This document shows, in pieces, positions 49,631 to 58,087 of a DNA stretch of 64,000 bases. A model generated the notes under the pieces. That model had not been told where the DNA came from, ran no database searches, and worked only from the letters and a program-made list of their open reading frames with translations. The DNA lies in NCBI RefSeq assembly GCF_019679475.1, contig NZ_JAIEZP010000001.1, positions 1,116,001 through 1,180,000 on the forward strand. Direction: 5' to 3'. Origin of the DNA: Hyphomonas sediminis (GTDB lineage: Bacteria; Pseudomonadota; Alphaproteobacteria; Caulobacterales; Hyphomonadaceae). Position 1 is the first letter of the stretch. Each line of letters opens with the position of its first letter. A program made the position numbers and the translations under genes.

Positions 49631-50521
49631 ATGTCCCTTTGTCCGCTCGTTCACCTGAATGGCGCGCTGTTGCCCCTGTCTGACGCTCATGTTTCGCCGC
49701 TGGACCGGGGGTTCCTGTTTGCCCACGCCGCTTATGAGGTGACGGCGGTGTATGGCGGGAAATTTGTGGACCTCGACGGGCATATTGCGCGGCTGGAGCG
49801 GACGCTGGCCGGGATCGGCATTCCAAATCCGCATGACACAGGCGGTTGGGCGACGCTGCACAGCGACCTGATCGCGCGCAACGCGCTGGTCGAGGGGCTG
49901 GTTTATCTGCAGGTGACAGGCGGGGCCTATGACGCGCGCGACTTTGCCGGGCCGGAGACATTCACGCCGACCGTGTTTGCCTATGCCGATACCAAGGCGC
50001 TGATCGGGGCAGCGGCGCGCGACGGGATCGGCGCGGTGTTCCTCGATGACAGCCGCTGGAAGCGGCGGGACATGAAGACGACGCAGCTGCTTTCCCAGGC
50101 GCTGGCCTACCGGGCGGCAAAGGAGAAGGGGGCGGAGACCGCCTTCATGGTGGAGGACGGGTTCGTCACCGAAGCGGCCTCCGCCAATGCCTGGATCGTG
50201 ACGCAGGGCGGCGAGATCATCACGCGGCAGCTTTCGCCGGCGATCCTGCCGGGGATCACACGCGCGGGCGTCATGGCGCTGCAGGCGGCGGGCGGATTTA
50301 CCGTGACTGAGCGCGCCTTCACGCCGGAAGAGGCGATGGCGGCAGCAGAGATTTTCACGAGCTCGGCGGGCGCGATGGTGGCGCCGGTGGTGACGCTGGA
50401 GGGCAAGCCCGTGGGTGATGGCCGGCCAGGACCGGTCACGCGGCGCGTGCAGCGGCTTTACTATGAGGCGATGGGCGCAGATGTCGCCTCGGCGGCGGCG
50501 TTCGTCTTCGACCGGGACTGA
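49631..50521 (+). CDS. Class IV aminotransferase, D-amino-acid transaminase-like
   Basis: This 296-residue fold-type IV PLP enzyme begins with LNGALLPLSDAHVSPLDRGFLFAHAAYE, the family N-terminus. The PLP Lys is in RRDMKTTQLLSQ (about residue 147), and EAASANAWIV and GITRAGVM follow. It most resembles D-alanine transaminases, which make D-amino acids for cell wall; branched-chain aminotransferase relatives cannot be excluded. Its last 61 bases overlap the SemiSWEET gene on the other strand. Confidence 0.85.
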   Translation: MSLCPLVHLNGALLPLSDAHVSPLDRGFLFAHAAYEVTAVYGGKFVDLDGHIARLERTLAGIGIPNPHDTGGWATLHSDLIARNALVEGLVYLQVTGGAYDARDFAGPETFTPTVFAYADTKALIGAAARDGIGAVFLDDSRWKRRDMKTTQLLSQALAYRAAKEKGAETAFMVEDGFVTEAASANAWIVTQGGEIITRQLSPAILPGITRAGVMALQAAGGFTVTERAFTPEEAMAAAEIFTSSAGAMVAPVVTLEGKPVGDGRPGPVTRRVQRLYYEAMGADVASAAAFVFDRD

Positions 50522-50769
50522 AACACGGCCCGCGCCTTGAGCGTCACGATGACGAGCGAGAGGGCTAGCGTGACGATGTTCGAGAGGATCACCGGCAGGG
50601 AGCCGATGAGCAGGCCATAGGCCAGCCAGATGGCAACGCCGAGGGTGAACATCGAATACATGACGAGGGAGATGCCCTCGGTCTGGCCGGTGCGGAATAT
50701 GTGGACCGCTTGCGGCACGAAGGAGAGCGTCGTCAGCAGGGCGGCGAGGAGGCCGATGGTCTCTGTCAT
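50461..50769 (-). CDS. SemiSWEET-type sugar transporter
   Basis: This 102-residue protein has three membrane helices and the PQ motif in LSFVPQAVHIF (about residues 16-26), followed by GISLVMYSMFTLGVAIWLAYG, the SemiSWEET triple-helix bundle. It works as a dimer that moves sugars along their gradient. Long upstream sequence in the frame is non-conserved, so the ATG at 50769 was taken. The last 61 bases (50461-50521) overlap the 3' end of the aminotransferase gene on the other strand. Confidence 0.88.
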   Translation of the reverse strand: MTETIGLLAALLTTLSFVPQAVHIFRTGQTEGISLVMYSMFTLGVAIWLAYGLLIGSLPVILSNIVTLALSLVIVTLKARAVFQSRSKTNAAAEATSAPIAS

Positions 50770-50839
50770 GGGGGTAGCCTGAGCGAAGGGCAGGCTGAAG
50801 GCGTAGCGGGTTTCTGGCGCGCGCTCCAGAGGGCGTTTG

Positions 50840-51433
50840 CTACCTTTGCGGAGGCTCATCCGCGTCAATGATTTCGCCCTCGATGATCTCGCCGCCGGCG
50901 TCGGTTGCGCCGGGCTCAGGCTGGCGGGCGAAGGCGGCGGAAATTTCGGTCTGCGCGGCGGAGAATTCGCGCCGGGCGATGCGGGCGCTGATCTCGTTGG
51001 CGGCAAGCGCGATGCCGACCGGCAGGGCGATCAGGATGAAGTCTGTTCCGGCGAGTTCCCGAGCGAGCGAGGTGTCCCGGAAGAGGGCAAGAACGCCGAC
51101 GGTGAGCACGAAGATCGCGATCAGCAGGCCGAGGCGGAAGGCAAAGCCGGTGAGCAGCGAGGCGCCATCAATCAGGCTCTGCGTGCCGGTGGCGCTGGCG
51201 AGGCGGCGGCGTTCGTAGAGGCTGACCGCGAGCATGGCGGCGGTCAGCAGCGCGAGCGCAAGCGGGCTGCGCTGGTAGATGGCCATCAGGGCCGCGCCGA
51301 AGGGAAACGCCAATAGAGAGGCCAGACGCAGCCATAAGGCGGTCACGAGAGACGTTTGAGGGTGTGGCACGGGCTCTGGCGGGCTCCTGTCATCTGGTGC
51401 AGGAGAAGTGGCGGCGATCAGGCCGGGCTGCAA
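50840..51433 (-). CDS. Hypothetical membrane protein
   Basis: This 197-residue protein was not recognised. It has four predicted helices (about residues 28-52, 56-72, 93-116 and 127-146), a Pro-rich N-terminus and a charged C-terminus rich in Glu and Asp (GGEIIEGEIIDADEPPQR). No catalytic motif is seen. It lies between the SemiSWEET and ecm genes, divergent from ecm across 76 bases. The start is the first ATG and is not certain. Confidence 0.65.
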   Translation of the reverse strand: MQPGLIAATSPAPDDRSPPEPVPHPQTSLVTALWLRLASLLAFPFGAALMAIYQRSPLALALLTAAMLAVSLYERRRLASATGTQSLIDGASLLTGFAFRLGLLIAIFVLTVGVLALFRDTSLARELAGTDFILIALPVGIALAANEISARIARREFSAAQTEISAAFARQPEPGATDAGGEIIEGEIIDADEPPQR

Positions 51434-51509
51434 GTGCGGCAGAGGCGCCGCTTGTCAGCCAAGCGGGGCTGGGTAATGCTGCGCCGCAACATTGGGGAGG
51501 CAGAAGAAA

Positions 51510-53504
51510 ATGACAAAAGCCGCCGGAACATACCAGCACAAGGCCGATGAACCGTGGATTTTCCGCACCTATGCGGGGCATTCGACTGCCAAAAAATCCA
51601 ATGAACTCTACCGGTTGAACCTGTCGAAGGGACAGACAGGCCTCTCCATCGCGTTCGACCTGCCAACCCAGACGGCGTATGATGCCGACCATATCCTCAG
51701 CCGCGGCGAAGTCGGCAAGGTGGGCGTGCCGGTGAAGCATCTGGGCGATATGCGCGAGCTGTTTGCCGAGCTGCCGCTCGAGCAGATGAACACCTCGATG
51801 ACGATCAACGCGCCGGCCGCCTGGTTGCTGGCGCTGTATGTCGCCCTGGCCGACGAGCGCGGCGACAGCCGGAAGAAACTGCGCGGCACGACGCAGAACG
51901 ACATCGTGAAAGAATATCTCTCGCGCGGCACTTATGTGTTCCCGCCGGAACCTTCCCTGCGCCTGATCGGCGATATGGTCAGCTGGTGCTATAAGGAAGT
52001 TCCAAAATGGAATCCAATGAATGTCTGCTCCTATCACCTGCAGGAAGCGGGCGCGACGCCGGAACAGGAGCTGGCCTATGCGCTGGCGACGGCAATTGCC
52101 GTGCTCGATACGGTGAAAGCGGGCGGGCAAGTTCCAGAATCAGACTTTGAGACAGTCTTCGGGCGTATATCCTTCTTCGTGAATGCAGGGGTTCGTTTCG
52201 TAACGGAACTTTGCAAGATGCGCGCATTCGTGGACCTGTGGGAAGAGATCGGCCGGGAGCGCTATGGCGTGACCGACCCCAAGGCGCTGCTGTTCCGCTA
52301 TGGCGTGCAGGTGAACTCCCTTGGCCTGACCGAGCCGCAGCCGGAGAACAATGTCTATCGCATCCTGATGGAAGCGATGGCGGTGACGCTTTCCAAGCGC
52401 GCCCGGTGCCGCGCGCTGCAACTGCCGGCCTGGAACGAGGCGATGGGCCTGCCGCGCCCCTGGGACCAGCAATGGTCTCTCCGCCTGCAGCAGATCCTCG
52501 CCTATGAGACCGACCTTCTGGAGTTTGAAGACATCTTCGATGGCAGCCATGTGATCGGTTCGAAGACGGACGAGTTGAAAGAGAAGGCCCGCGCAACGCT
52601 CGCCGAGATCGACCGGATGGGCGGGGCGAAGGAAGCCATTCCCTTCATGAAGGAAAGTCTTGTTGGCGCGCATATCGAGCGTATCCGTGCGATTGAATCG
52701 GGCGCGCTGACTGTGGTGGGCGTCAACCGCTTCACCGAGACCGAAGAAAGCCCGCTAGGCGCGGGCGACGGCGCGATCCAGACGGTCGACCCGGCAGAAG
52801 AAGCCATGCAGGTGCGCGACCTTAAAGCCTGGCGCGCGGCGCGCGATGAAGCGGCCGCGCAGCAAACGCTGCAGGACTTGCGCGCCGCGGCCGCCGAGAA
52901 CCGCAACATCATGGAGCCCTCCATCGCCTGCGCGAAAGCCGGCGTGACGACGGGGGAGTGGGGCACGGTGCTGCGCGACGTATTTGGCGAATTCCGCGCG
53001 CCGACCGGGGTGGCGCTGGTCGTCTCCAGCAGCGGCGAGGAAGACGTTGAGAAGGTAAAGGCAGAAGTTGCCCGCGTTTCGCAGGCGCTGGGCCGCACAC
53101 TGACTTATGTGCTGGGCAAGCCCGGCCTGGATGGCCACTCCAACGGCGCCGAACAGATTGCCGCGCGTGGCCGGGAAGTCGGCATGGATGTGATCTATGA
53201 AGGCATCCGCTTCACGCCCGCCGAAATCGCTGCGCAGGCAAAAGCGGCGAACGCGCATGTGGTGGGCCTTTCCATCCTTTCGGGCAGCCATCTCGATCTC
53301 GTGCGCGAGACTGTTGCCGAGCTGCGCAAGCTGGGCCTCGACAATGTTCCCGTGGTCGTCGGCGGCATCATCCCGCCTGAGGATGGCCGGGCGCTGCGCC
53401 AGATGGGCGTGGCCGGCGTTTACACGCCCAAGGACTTCCGCATCACGGAAATCATGGGCGACGTGACCCGCCTTGTTGAAAAAGCCTGGCTTGTGAAAGG
53501 ATAA
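51510..53504 (+). CDS. ecm: Ethylmalonyl-CoA mutase (B12-dependent)
   Basis: This 664-residue protein converts ethylmalonyl-CoA to methylsuccinyl-CoA in the ethylmalonyl-CoA pathway. It has the mutase TIM barrel (FRTYAGHSTAKKSNELYR near the start, FDLPTQTAYDADH at about 46-58) and a C-terminal B12 domain with DGHSNG at 541-546, whose His 543 binds cobalt. Its single-chain layout is like MeaA of Methylobacterium. Methylmalonyl-CoA mutase is the close alternative, but ccr nearby supports Ecm. GGGGAGG precedes the ATG at 51510 by nine bases. Confidence 0.92.
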   Translation: MTKAAGTYQHKADEPWIFRTYAGHSTAKKSNELYRLNLSKGQTGLSIAFDLPTQTAYDADHILSRGEVGKVGVPVKHLGDMRELFAELPLEQMNTSMTINAPAAWLLALYVALADERGDSRKKLRGTTQNDIVKEYLSRGTYVFPPEPSLRLIGDMVSWCYKEVPKWNPMNVCSYHLQEAGATPEQELAYALATAIAVLDTVKAGGQVPESDFETVFGRISFFVNAGVRFVTELCKMRAFVDLWEEIGRERYGVTDPKALLFRYGVQVNSLGLTEPQPENNVYRILMEAMAVTLSKRARCRALQLPAWNEAMGLPRPWDQQWSLRLQQILAYETDLLEFEDIFDGSHVIGSKTDELKEKARATLAEIDRMGGAKEAIPFMKESLVGAHIERIRAIESGALTVVGVNRFTETEESPLGAGDGAIQTVDPAEEAMQVRDLKAWRAARDEAAAQQTLQDLRAAAAENRNIMEPSIACAKAGVTTGEWGTVLRDVFGEFRAPTGVALVVSSSGEEDVEKVKAEVARVSQALGRTLTYVLGKPGLDGHSNGAEQIAARGREVGMDVIYEGIRFTPAEIAAQAKAANAHVVGLSILSGSHLDLVRETVAELRKLGLDNVPVVVGGIIPPEDGRALRQMGVAGVYTPKDFRITEIMGDVTRLVEKAWLVKG

Positions 53505-53572
53505 GTCCGGGAGTCTGCAGGCAGGCCAAAGGAAAGCTCTAGGGCCGATACGGGCGGAAGAATTTTCCTGAA

Positions 53573-54220
53573 CTAGGCCTTTTGGAGGTCGGGTTCGATG
53601 CTGGCATCATTCCGAGCAGAGTCAGCCGAATAGAGGTCAACGCCGAAATGGGCGCCTGATCGGAATCGGCCTTCCAGCAAACACCCTGCATCCAAAGAAT
53701 ATATCCGTTCAAAGATTTTCTTCACGCCTGAGACTGGGTGTTCAGATATTATGCGGAACCGGATCGACGTATTCCGAGAGATCTTTTCTTCCTCTTCTTT
53801 TCCAATTTTTGCGCTGAACACATAGACATTGGGATTTTCGCCAGGTCTTTTGTGATTCACGCGTTCAATGATCATCGGGCTTTCTGCGGCCAGGGGGATA
53901 TTTTCAGCGATGTATCGCTCGCCAAGTTCAGCGATTGTGATGGCGTGAAGCGTTGCTCTAGGTTGAAGGATATCTGCGCGGGTCTGATTGATGACTTTCA
54001 CAAAAATCCGGTTTCCGCCCCTGCGATCCTTACCGCGTACTATTACGTGTGAAATCCTCAGTTTGGGCTGCAAGTCATTGAGCAAAAGCAAGAAGATCAC
54101 AGATGCCATGAGGCCGGATACAAGGCCGGTGACTACGGCAAGAAAAGTCGCGTGTGTGAAAAACAAGCTCGCGACGATCGCTGCACTACAAGATGAAACT
54201 GTAATTGCGCCTTTAAGCAC
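53573..54220 (-). CDS. Hypothetical two-helix membrane protein
   Basis: This 215-residue protein is unrecognised. Two adjacent N-terminal helices (about residues 7-23 and 27-48) are followed by a soluble C-terminal domain of about 165 residues, rich in beta-type sequence (ISHVIVRG, FVKVINQT, MIIERVNHK). It has three Cys and no catalytic signature. The coding region looks lower in GC than its neighbours, which hints at transfer but was judged by eye only. The start is the first ATG with AAAGG-like sequence near. It sits downstream of the exporter gene on the same strand. Confidence 0.6.
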   Translation of the reverse strand: MLKGAITVSSCSAAIVASLFFTHATFLAVVTGLVSGLMASVIFLLLLNDLQPKLRISHVIVRGKDRRGGNRIFVKVINQTRADILQPRATLHAITIAELGERYIAENIPLAAESPMIIERVNHKRPGENPNVYVFSAKIGKEEEEKISRNTSIRFRIISEHPVSGVKKIFERIYSLDAGCLLEGRFRSGAHFGVDLYSADSARNDASIEPDLQKA

Positions 54221-54310
54221 GCCGATCGTCCCCCATCACCCTTGGGAAAGGTTGCGGGAAGTGGACTTTCTTGTCAACCGAAGCGGATAATTCCGGTGCT
54301 GCCCGTTCCG

Positions 54311-55567
54311 CTAGGTGCGGCTGAACAGGCGGCCTTTTTCCGTGATCAGAACGATCACGAGAGATCCGAGGCCGAGGCAGACGAAGCCGGTCGTCAGCGG
54401 AACAGTCGTGCCGTTGAAGTGCGATCCGATGGTCATACCGATGATGCTGGAGATCATGGTGGTGGCAAAGCCATAGGCGGCCGACGCTGTGCCCGCGATG
54501 CTGCCCAGCGGCTCCATCGCCAGGGCCGAGAAGTTCGAGCCCATCAGGCCGAAGCAGGCAAATGTCAGCGCAAACAGCGGGAAGAAGATCGCAAGGCTCT
54601 CGCCGAAAGTCATGGTGAGCAAGGTCAGCACCAGCGACGCGCTGGTGAAGATCAGAAGTGCAATGTGGCTTATGCGACGCATGCCCACGCGCTCCACAAG
54701 GCGAGAGTTCATGAAGTTGGAAACTGCCAGCGCGCCTGCAATCCCGGCAAACCAGTAGGCAAAGTTTTCACCCTGGTTGAACACCTGCCGAAACACCTGC
54801 TCGGACGAGGCGATGAACGCAAACAGCGCGCCGAAAACAATGCCCGAAGCGAGCATATAGCCAAAGCTGACCGGCGTGCGCGCCACCTGAAGGTAAGCGC
54901 GGCTGACGCTGCCGATGTCGAGCGGGCGGCGGGCGTCTTTCGGAAGGCTCTCGGGCAGGCGGAACCAGGTCCACGCAAACATCAGTACACCCCACACGGC
55001 GAGCACGATGAAGATGCCTTCCCATGGCGCGACATAAAGAATGAGCTGGCCGAGTGTGGGGGCGATGATGGGCACAATCATGAAGATCGTCATCACCAGC
55101 GACATGAAGCTCGCCATGCTGCGCCCGGCAAACAGATCGCGTACAACCGCGGAGGCGACAGTGCGAGCGCCGGACGAGAAGACGCCTTGCAGAAAACGCG
55201 CGGCCAGCAGCGCCGTGAAGCTGTGCGCCCAAATGCAAAGAAGCGAAGTGATGAAATAGCCGACGAGGCCAATAAACAGGGGCGCGCGGCGGCCAAAGCG
55301 GTCCGTCACAGGGCCCCAGATCAGCTGCGGCGCACCGAAGCCGAGCACATAGGCGAAAATGATGAGTTGCTGGCGGTTCTGATCGCCGCCTTCGGCCGTG
55401 AGGCCGGTTGCGCGCGCGATTTCGCTCAGTGCCGGTAGCATGATGTCGATTGCAATGGCATTGAGCGCCATCAGGCCCGCGACGATTGCAACGAACTCGA
55501 CTTTGCGCATGCCTGTCGGCTGGGCCGCGTTCAGGCTTGGCGCCTTGCCCGCTTCACTACCATCCAT
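54311..55567 (-). CDS. Bcr/CflA family MFS multidrug exporter
   Basis: This 418-residue protein has 12 predicted helices and the DHA1 signatures: motif A GPVTDRFGRRAPLFIG (about residues 84-99) and motif D1 LNAIAIDIMLPALSEI near helix 1. The N-terminal 20 residues are hydrophilic. Bcr/CflA members export bicyclomycin, chloramphenicol or small organics; the substrate here is unknown. The gene follows nothing on its strand and faces the PQQ lipoprotein gene divergently across 210 bases. Confidence 0.9.
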   Translation of the reverse strand: MDGSEAGKAPSLNAAQPTGMRKVEFVAIVAGLMALNAIAIDIMLPALSEIARATGLTAEGGDQNRQQLIIFAYVLGFGAPQLIWGPVTDRFGRRAPLFIGLVGYFITSLLCIWAHSFTALLAARFLQGVFSSGARTVASAVVRDLFAGRSMASFMSLVMTIFMIVPIIAPTLGQLILYVAPWEGIFIVLAVWGVLMFAWTWFRLPESLPKDARRPLDIGSVSRAYLQVARTPVSFGYMLASGIVFGALFAFIASSEQVFRQVFNQGENFAYWFAGIAGALAVSNFMNSRLVERVGMRRISHIALLIFTSASLVLTLLTMTFGESLAIFFPLFALTFACFGLMGSNFSALAMEPLGSIAGTASAAYGFATTMISSIIGMTIGSHFNGTTVPLTTGFVCLGLGSLVIVLITEKGRLFSRT

Positions 55568-55639
55568 GGGTTCGGTCTTCCCGCTATCTGGCCATCAGTG
55601 GGCCAATATCTGGCGCACACCCGGCGCGATCAACCGGTT

Positions 55640-55663
55640 GCCCGCTCACAAGCGGGCCTTTTG
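55640..55663 (+). terminator. Terminator-like hairpin with no gene upstream on its strand
   Basis: GCCCGCT (55640-55646) pairs with AGCGGGC (55651-55657) around CACA and is followed by CTTTTGG on the plus strand. No plus-strand gene ends nearby, so it would end a short transcript starting in the exporter's upstream region, or it may be chance. Confidence 0.4.
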
Positions 55664-55777
55664 GACCCATCTTTCGCACTTGACCAGAGTCTGAGCCCAC
55701 AAATTCGTGTTCACGGTTAGTCTCCTTGCCAAATGGTCACTTAAGAGGGTTTGGTGGGAGTGATAAGGAACGATGCC

Positions 55778-57364
55778 ATGAAACAGAGTGTAATTCGAAA
55801 CGGGAGCTGGGTTGCGCTTGCCGCTGCCAGCGTTGTCGCACTGCAGGCATGCGGAGGTGGCGGCGGGTCCGGTTCCTCTTCACCGCCTCCACCACCGCCA
55901 CCCCCACCACCGGCGAACAGGGCGCCGCAGATCACTTCTGCCGCAAATGTCAGCATTGATGAGGGCGTTACTGGCGCGATCTACACGCTGACCGCAACCG
56001 ATGCGGATGGAGACCCGATCACGCTTGCCACTGTGTCTGGCGGCGATGAGGGCGTGTTCAGCTTCAATCCAACGAGCGGCGTACTCTCGCTCAATACGGC
56101 GCTCGATTTTGAAGCGCCTCGGGATGCCGATCGAAACAACGTCTATGAGATCACTTTCCGTGCCAGCGACGGCCGGGGCGGCGAAACGCGCCTGACCTTG
56201 CGGGTTACCGTGCGGGACGTTGATGAAACTATCGCAAACATGGCGTTGCGCCGTGTTGGTACAGGATTCTCCGCACCACTTTATGTGGCGGGTATTCCGG
56301 GAACGGACCGAGTGGTTGTGCTCGAGAAGGGTGGTCGCGCCCGCGTGCTCAATCCGGAAACCGGAGTTATCGATGGTACCGACTTCCTGAATGTGACCGC
56401 AGACGTTGCGACCGCCGGCGAACAAGGCCTGGTGGGCATTGCCTTTTCGCCGTCCTTCGCCACCGATCGCAGGATCTACGTCAACCTGATCAACCGCTCC
56501 GGAAACACCGAAATCCGCCGCTACCAGGTTTCAGCGTCCAATCCGCTGGTTGTTGATACGTCGACTCGGGATGTCATCCTGACGATGAACCAGGTGGATG
56601 CCTATCATAACGGCGGCTGGCTCGGTTTCGGCAATGATGGCCTGCTGTATCTGGCGACGGGTGATGGCGGCGGCATTACTGCCGGTGCCGATCAGAGCGC
56701 CCAAAATACCAATTCCCTGCTTGGCAAGATCCTGAGGATCGATGTCTCCGGTGATGACTTTCCGGCCGATGCCAACCGTGACTACCGCATTCCGTCAGGC
56801 AACGCCTTTCCGGGAGGTGTGGGCGGCGCGCCGGAAATCTTCGCGCTCGGTCTGCGCAATCCCTGGCGGTCCAGCTTTGATCCAGTGACTGGAGACCTCC
56901 TGATTGCCGATGTGGGGCAGGGAGCCATCGAAGAGATCAACCGGATGCGGTCGAGCGATGCGGGTGCCAACTATGGTTGGGCGCAGAGGGAAGGGACGCA
57001 GCCTTATAATGGCGGCGCCAACTCACCGGCCTTCACGCCGCCGGTCGCGGAGTATTCCCATGGCACCGGCCCCACGCAGGGGCGCTCGATTACCGGCGGA
57101 TATGTGTATCGCGGGAATATCGGGCCGATCCGCAACCACTATGTTTTCGGCGACTTCATCAGTGGCAATGTCTGGTCCGTGCCGCTGTCGTCGCTGGTTG
57201 TCGGGCAAACCCTTTCATCCAGCCAGTTCATTCGTCTCAACGATGACTTGGTGCCGGATGCGGGCACGCTCAGCCAGATATCCAGCTTTGGCATGGACAA
57301 TGGCGGCGCGATTTACATCGTGTCCTATGGTGGCAGCATATTCCGGATTGAGGGCGCCCCTTGA
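55778..57364 (+). CDS. PQQ-dependent sugar dehydrogenase-like lipoprotein
   Basis: This 528-residue protein has a lipobox (LQAC, Cys 25), then five Gly and a run of ten Pro (about residues 35-44). A cadherin-like beta domain follows (about 50-140, ITSAANVSIDEGVTG and TATDADGDPITLA). The C-terminal six-bladed propeller (about 155-525) has the GDH/Hip segments HNGGWLGFGNDGLLYLATGDGG, LGKILRIDV and ALGLRNPWRSSFDP. It oxidises sugars or aldoses at the envelope using PQQ or a similar cofactor; no pqq genes are in view. Polyproline synthesis should need EF-P. AAGGAA precedes the ATG. Confidence 0.88.
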   Translation: MKQSVIRNGSWVALAAASVVALQACGGGGGSGSSSPPPPPPPPPPANRAPQITSAANVSIDEGVTGAIYTLTATDADGDPITLATVSGGDEGVFSFNPTSGVLSLNTALDFEAPRDADRNNVYEITFRASDGRGGETRLTLRVTVRDVDETIANMALRRVGTGFSAPLYVAGIPGTDRVVVLEKGGRARVLNPETGVIDGTDFLNVTADVATAGEQGLVGIAFSPSFATDRRIYVNLINRSGNTEIRRYQVSASNPLVVDTSTRDVILTMNQVDAYHNGGWLGFGNDGLLYLATGDGGGITAGADQSAQNTNSLLGKILRIDVSGDDFPADANRDYRIPSGNAFPGGVGGAPEIFALGLRNPWRSSFDPVTGDLLIADVGQGAIEEINRMRSSDAGANYGWAQREGTQPYNGGANSPAFTPPVAEYSHGTGPTQGRSITGGYVYRGNIGPIRNHYVFGDFISGNVWSVPLSSLVVGQTLSSSQFIRLNDDLVPDAGTLSQISSFGMDNGGAIYIVSYGGSIFRIEGAP

Positions 57365-57393
57365 GGCGCCCTCCAAATCTTCTTCACCGCTGA

Positions 57394-57957
57394 TCAGGGG
57401 ACCGGACGCTGAATCTGGCCTGCCAGGTTGAAGATCACCTGGTCTGCATCGAAGTAGGCGACATCGTCAGGTTTGGCGCCTTTGCCCATGACGATTTCTG
57501 CGCTGGCGACATAGCGGGTCTGTTCACGATAATCGACCGGGCCATCCCAGAACGGATCGTAGGAGCCGTAACGCAGCGGCCGCGCGTAGTCATAGAAGTA
57601 AGACGCCCGCGGACCGAAATAGCGATAGCGCAGATAGAAGTTGTCGTAGAAGGGCGAGTAGGTCGCGCCCGTCGGCACCAGGCGGCTGTTTGCGTCAGTA
57701 TCCCGGCGGACGACACGGAAATGGTCGAAGCCATTCTGCTTGGTCAGCTCGGCCGCCCGGAACAGCAGATAGGTTTCCACCGTTTTGCGGTCGGTCAGCG
57801 AGTTACCCGAGAACTCCACCTGATAGCGGTTTTCCTCGATCTTCATTTCCGAGAAGCCGCGGTCCGATTGGGACGCGGGCTGGTATGGTGTGGCGGTAGC
57901 GCAGGCCGTCGTGATGGCGAGCGCCGCGATGGCAGCCGCAAGGCTAAGACGTTTCAT
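57394..57957 (-). CDS. CC0125/CC1285-type lipoprotein
   Basis: This 187-residue lipoprotein (lipobox TTAC, Cys 19) matches the CC0125/CC1285 family of Caulobacterales. The core reads SEMKIEENRYQVEFSGNSLT then ETYLLFRAAELTKQNGFDHF (about residues 36-80), followed by a Tyr-rich stretch (FYDNFYLRYRYFGP). The function is unknown. Two inverted repeats lie upstream (57984-57997 and 58034-58047). A TPR/TonB-like gene lies upstream on the same strand. Confidence 0.85.
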   Translation of the reverse strand: MKRLSLAAAIAALAITTACATATPYQPASQSDRGFSEMKIEENRYQVEFSGNSLTDRKTVETYLLFRAAELTKQNGFDHFRVVRRDTDANSRLVPTGATYSPFYDNFYLRYRYFGPRASYFYDYARPLRYGSYDPFWDGPVDYREQTRYVASAEIVMGKGAKPDDVAYFDADQVIFNLAGQIQRPVP

Positions 57958-57983
57958 GGCAAACAGCCTCCAGAAGTTTCCCT

Positions 57984-57997
57984 ACACTATATAGTGT
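57984..57997. promoter_or_regulatory. 14-bp perfect palindrome upstream of the CC0125-type lipoprotein
   Basis: ACACTATATAGTGT reads the same on both strands. It lies 27 bases upstream of the lipoprotein start, where a repressor would overlap the promoter. The AT-rich core is unlike the surrounding DNA. The regulator is not identified. Confidence 0.5.
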
Positions 57998-58033
57998 GGC
58001 GCCATGAAGATGAACGCCAGCCAACAATCAACT

Positions 58034-58047
58034 TCACATCTATGTGA
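58034..58047. promoter_or_regulatory. TCACAT-CT-ATGTGA inverted repeat
   Basis: Perfect 6-bp arms around two bases, 77 bases upstream of the lipoprotein start and 41 bases beyond the end of the TPR/TonB gene. The arm order is the reverse of a CRP site (TGTGA-N6-TCACA), so it is more likely another regulator's site or a small hairpin. Confidence 0.35.
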
Positions 58048-58087
58048 CGAACTGGCTAAGTGATGAATTTCCCGTGTAGGGGGCAGC

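Noticed and set aside
48295..49683. Long plus-strand frame opposite ccr
   Set aside because: Composition and lack of motifs mark it as a shadow of ccr, which is firmly identified.
54242..55438. Plus-strand frame opposite the MFS exporter
   Set aside because: Extremely charged, low-complexity translation typical of the antisense of a membrane protein.
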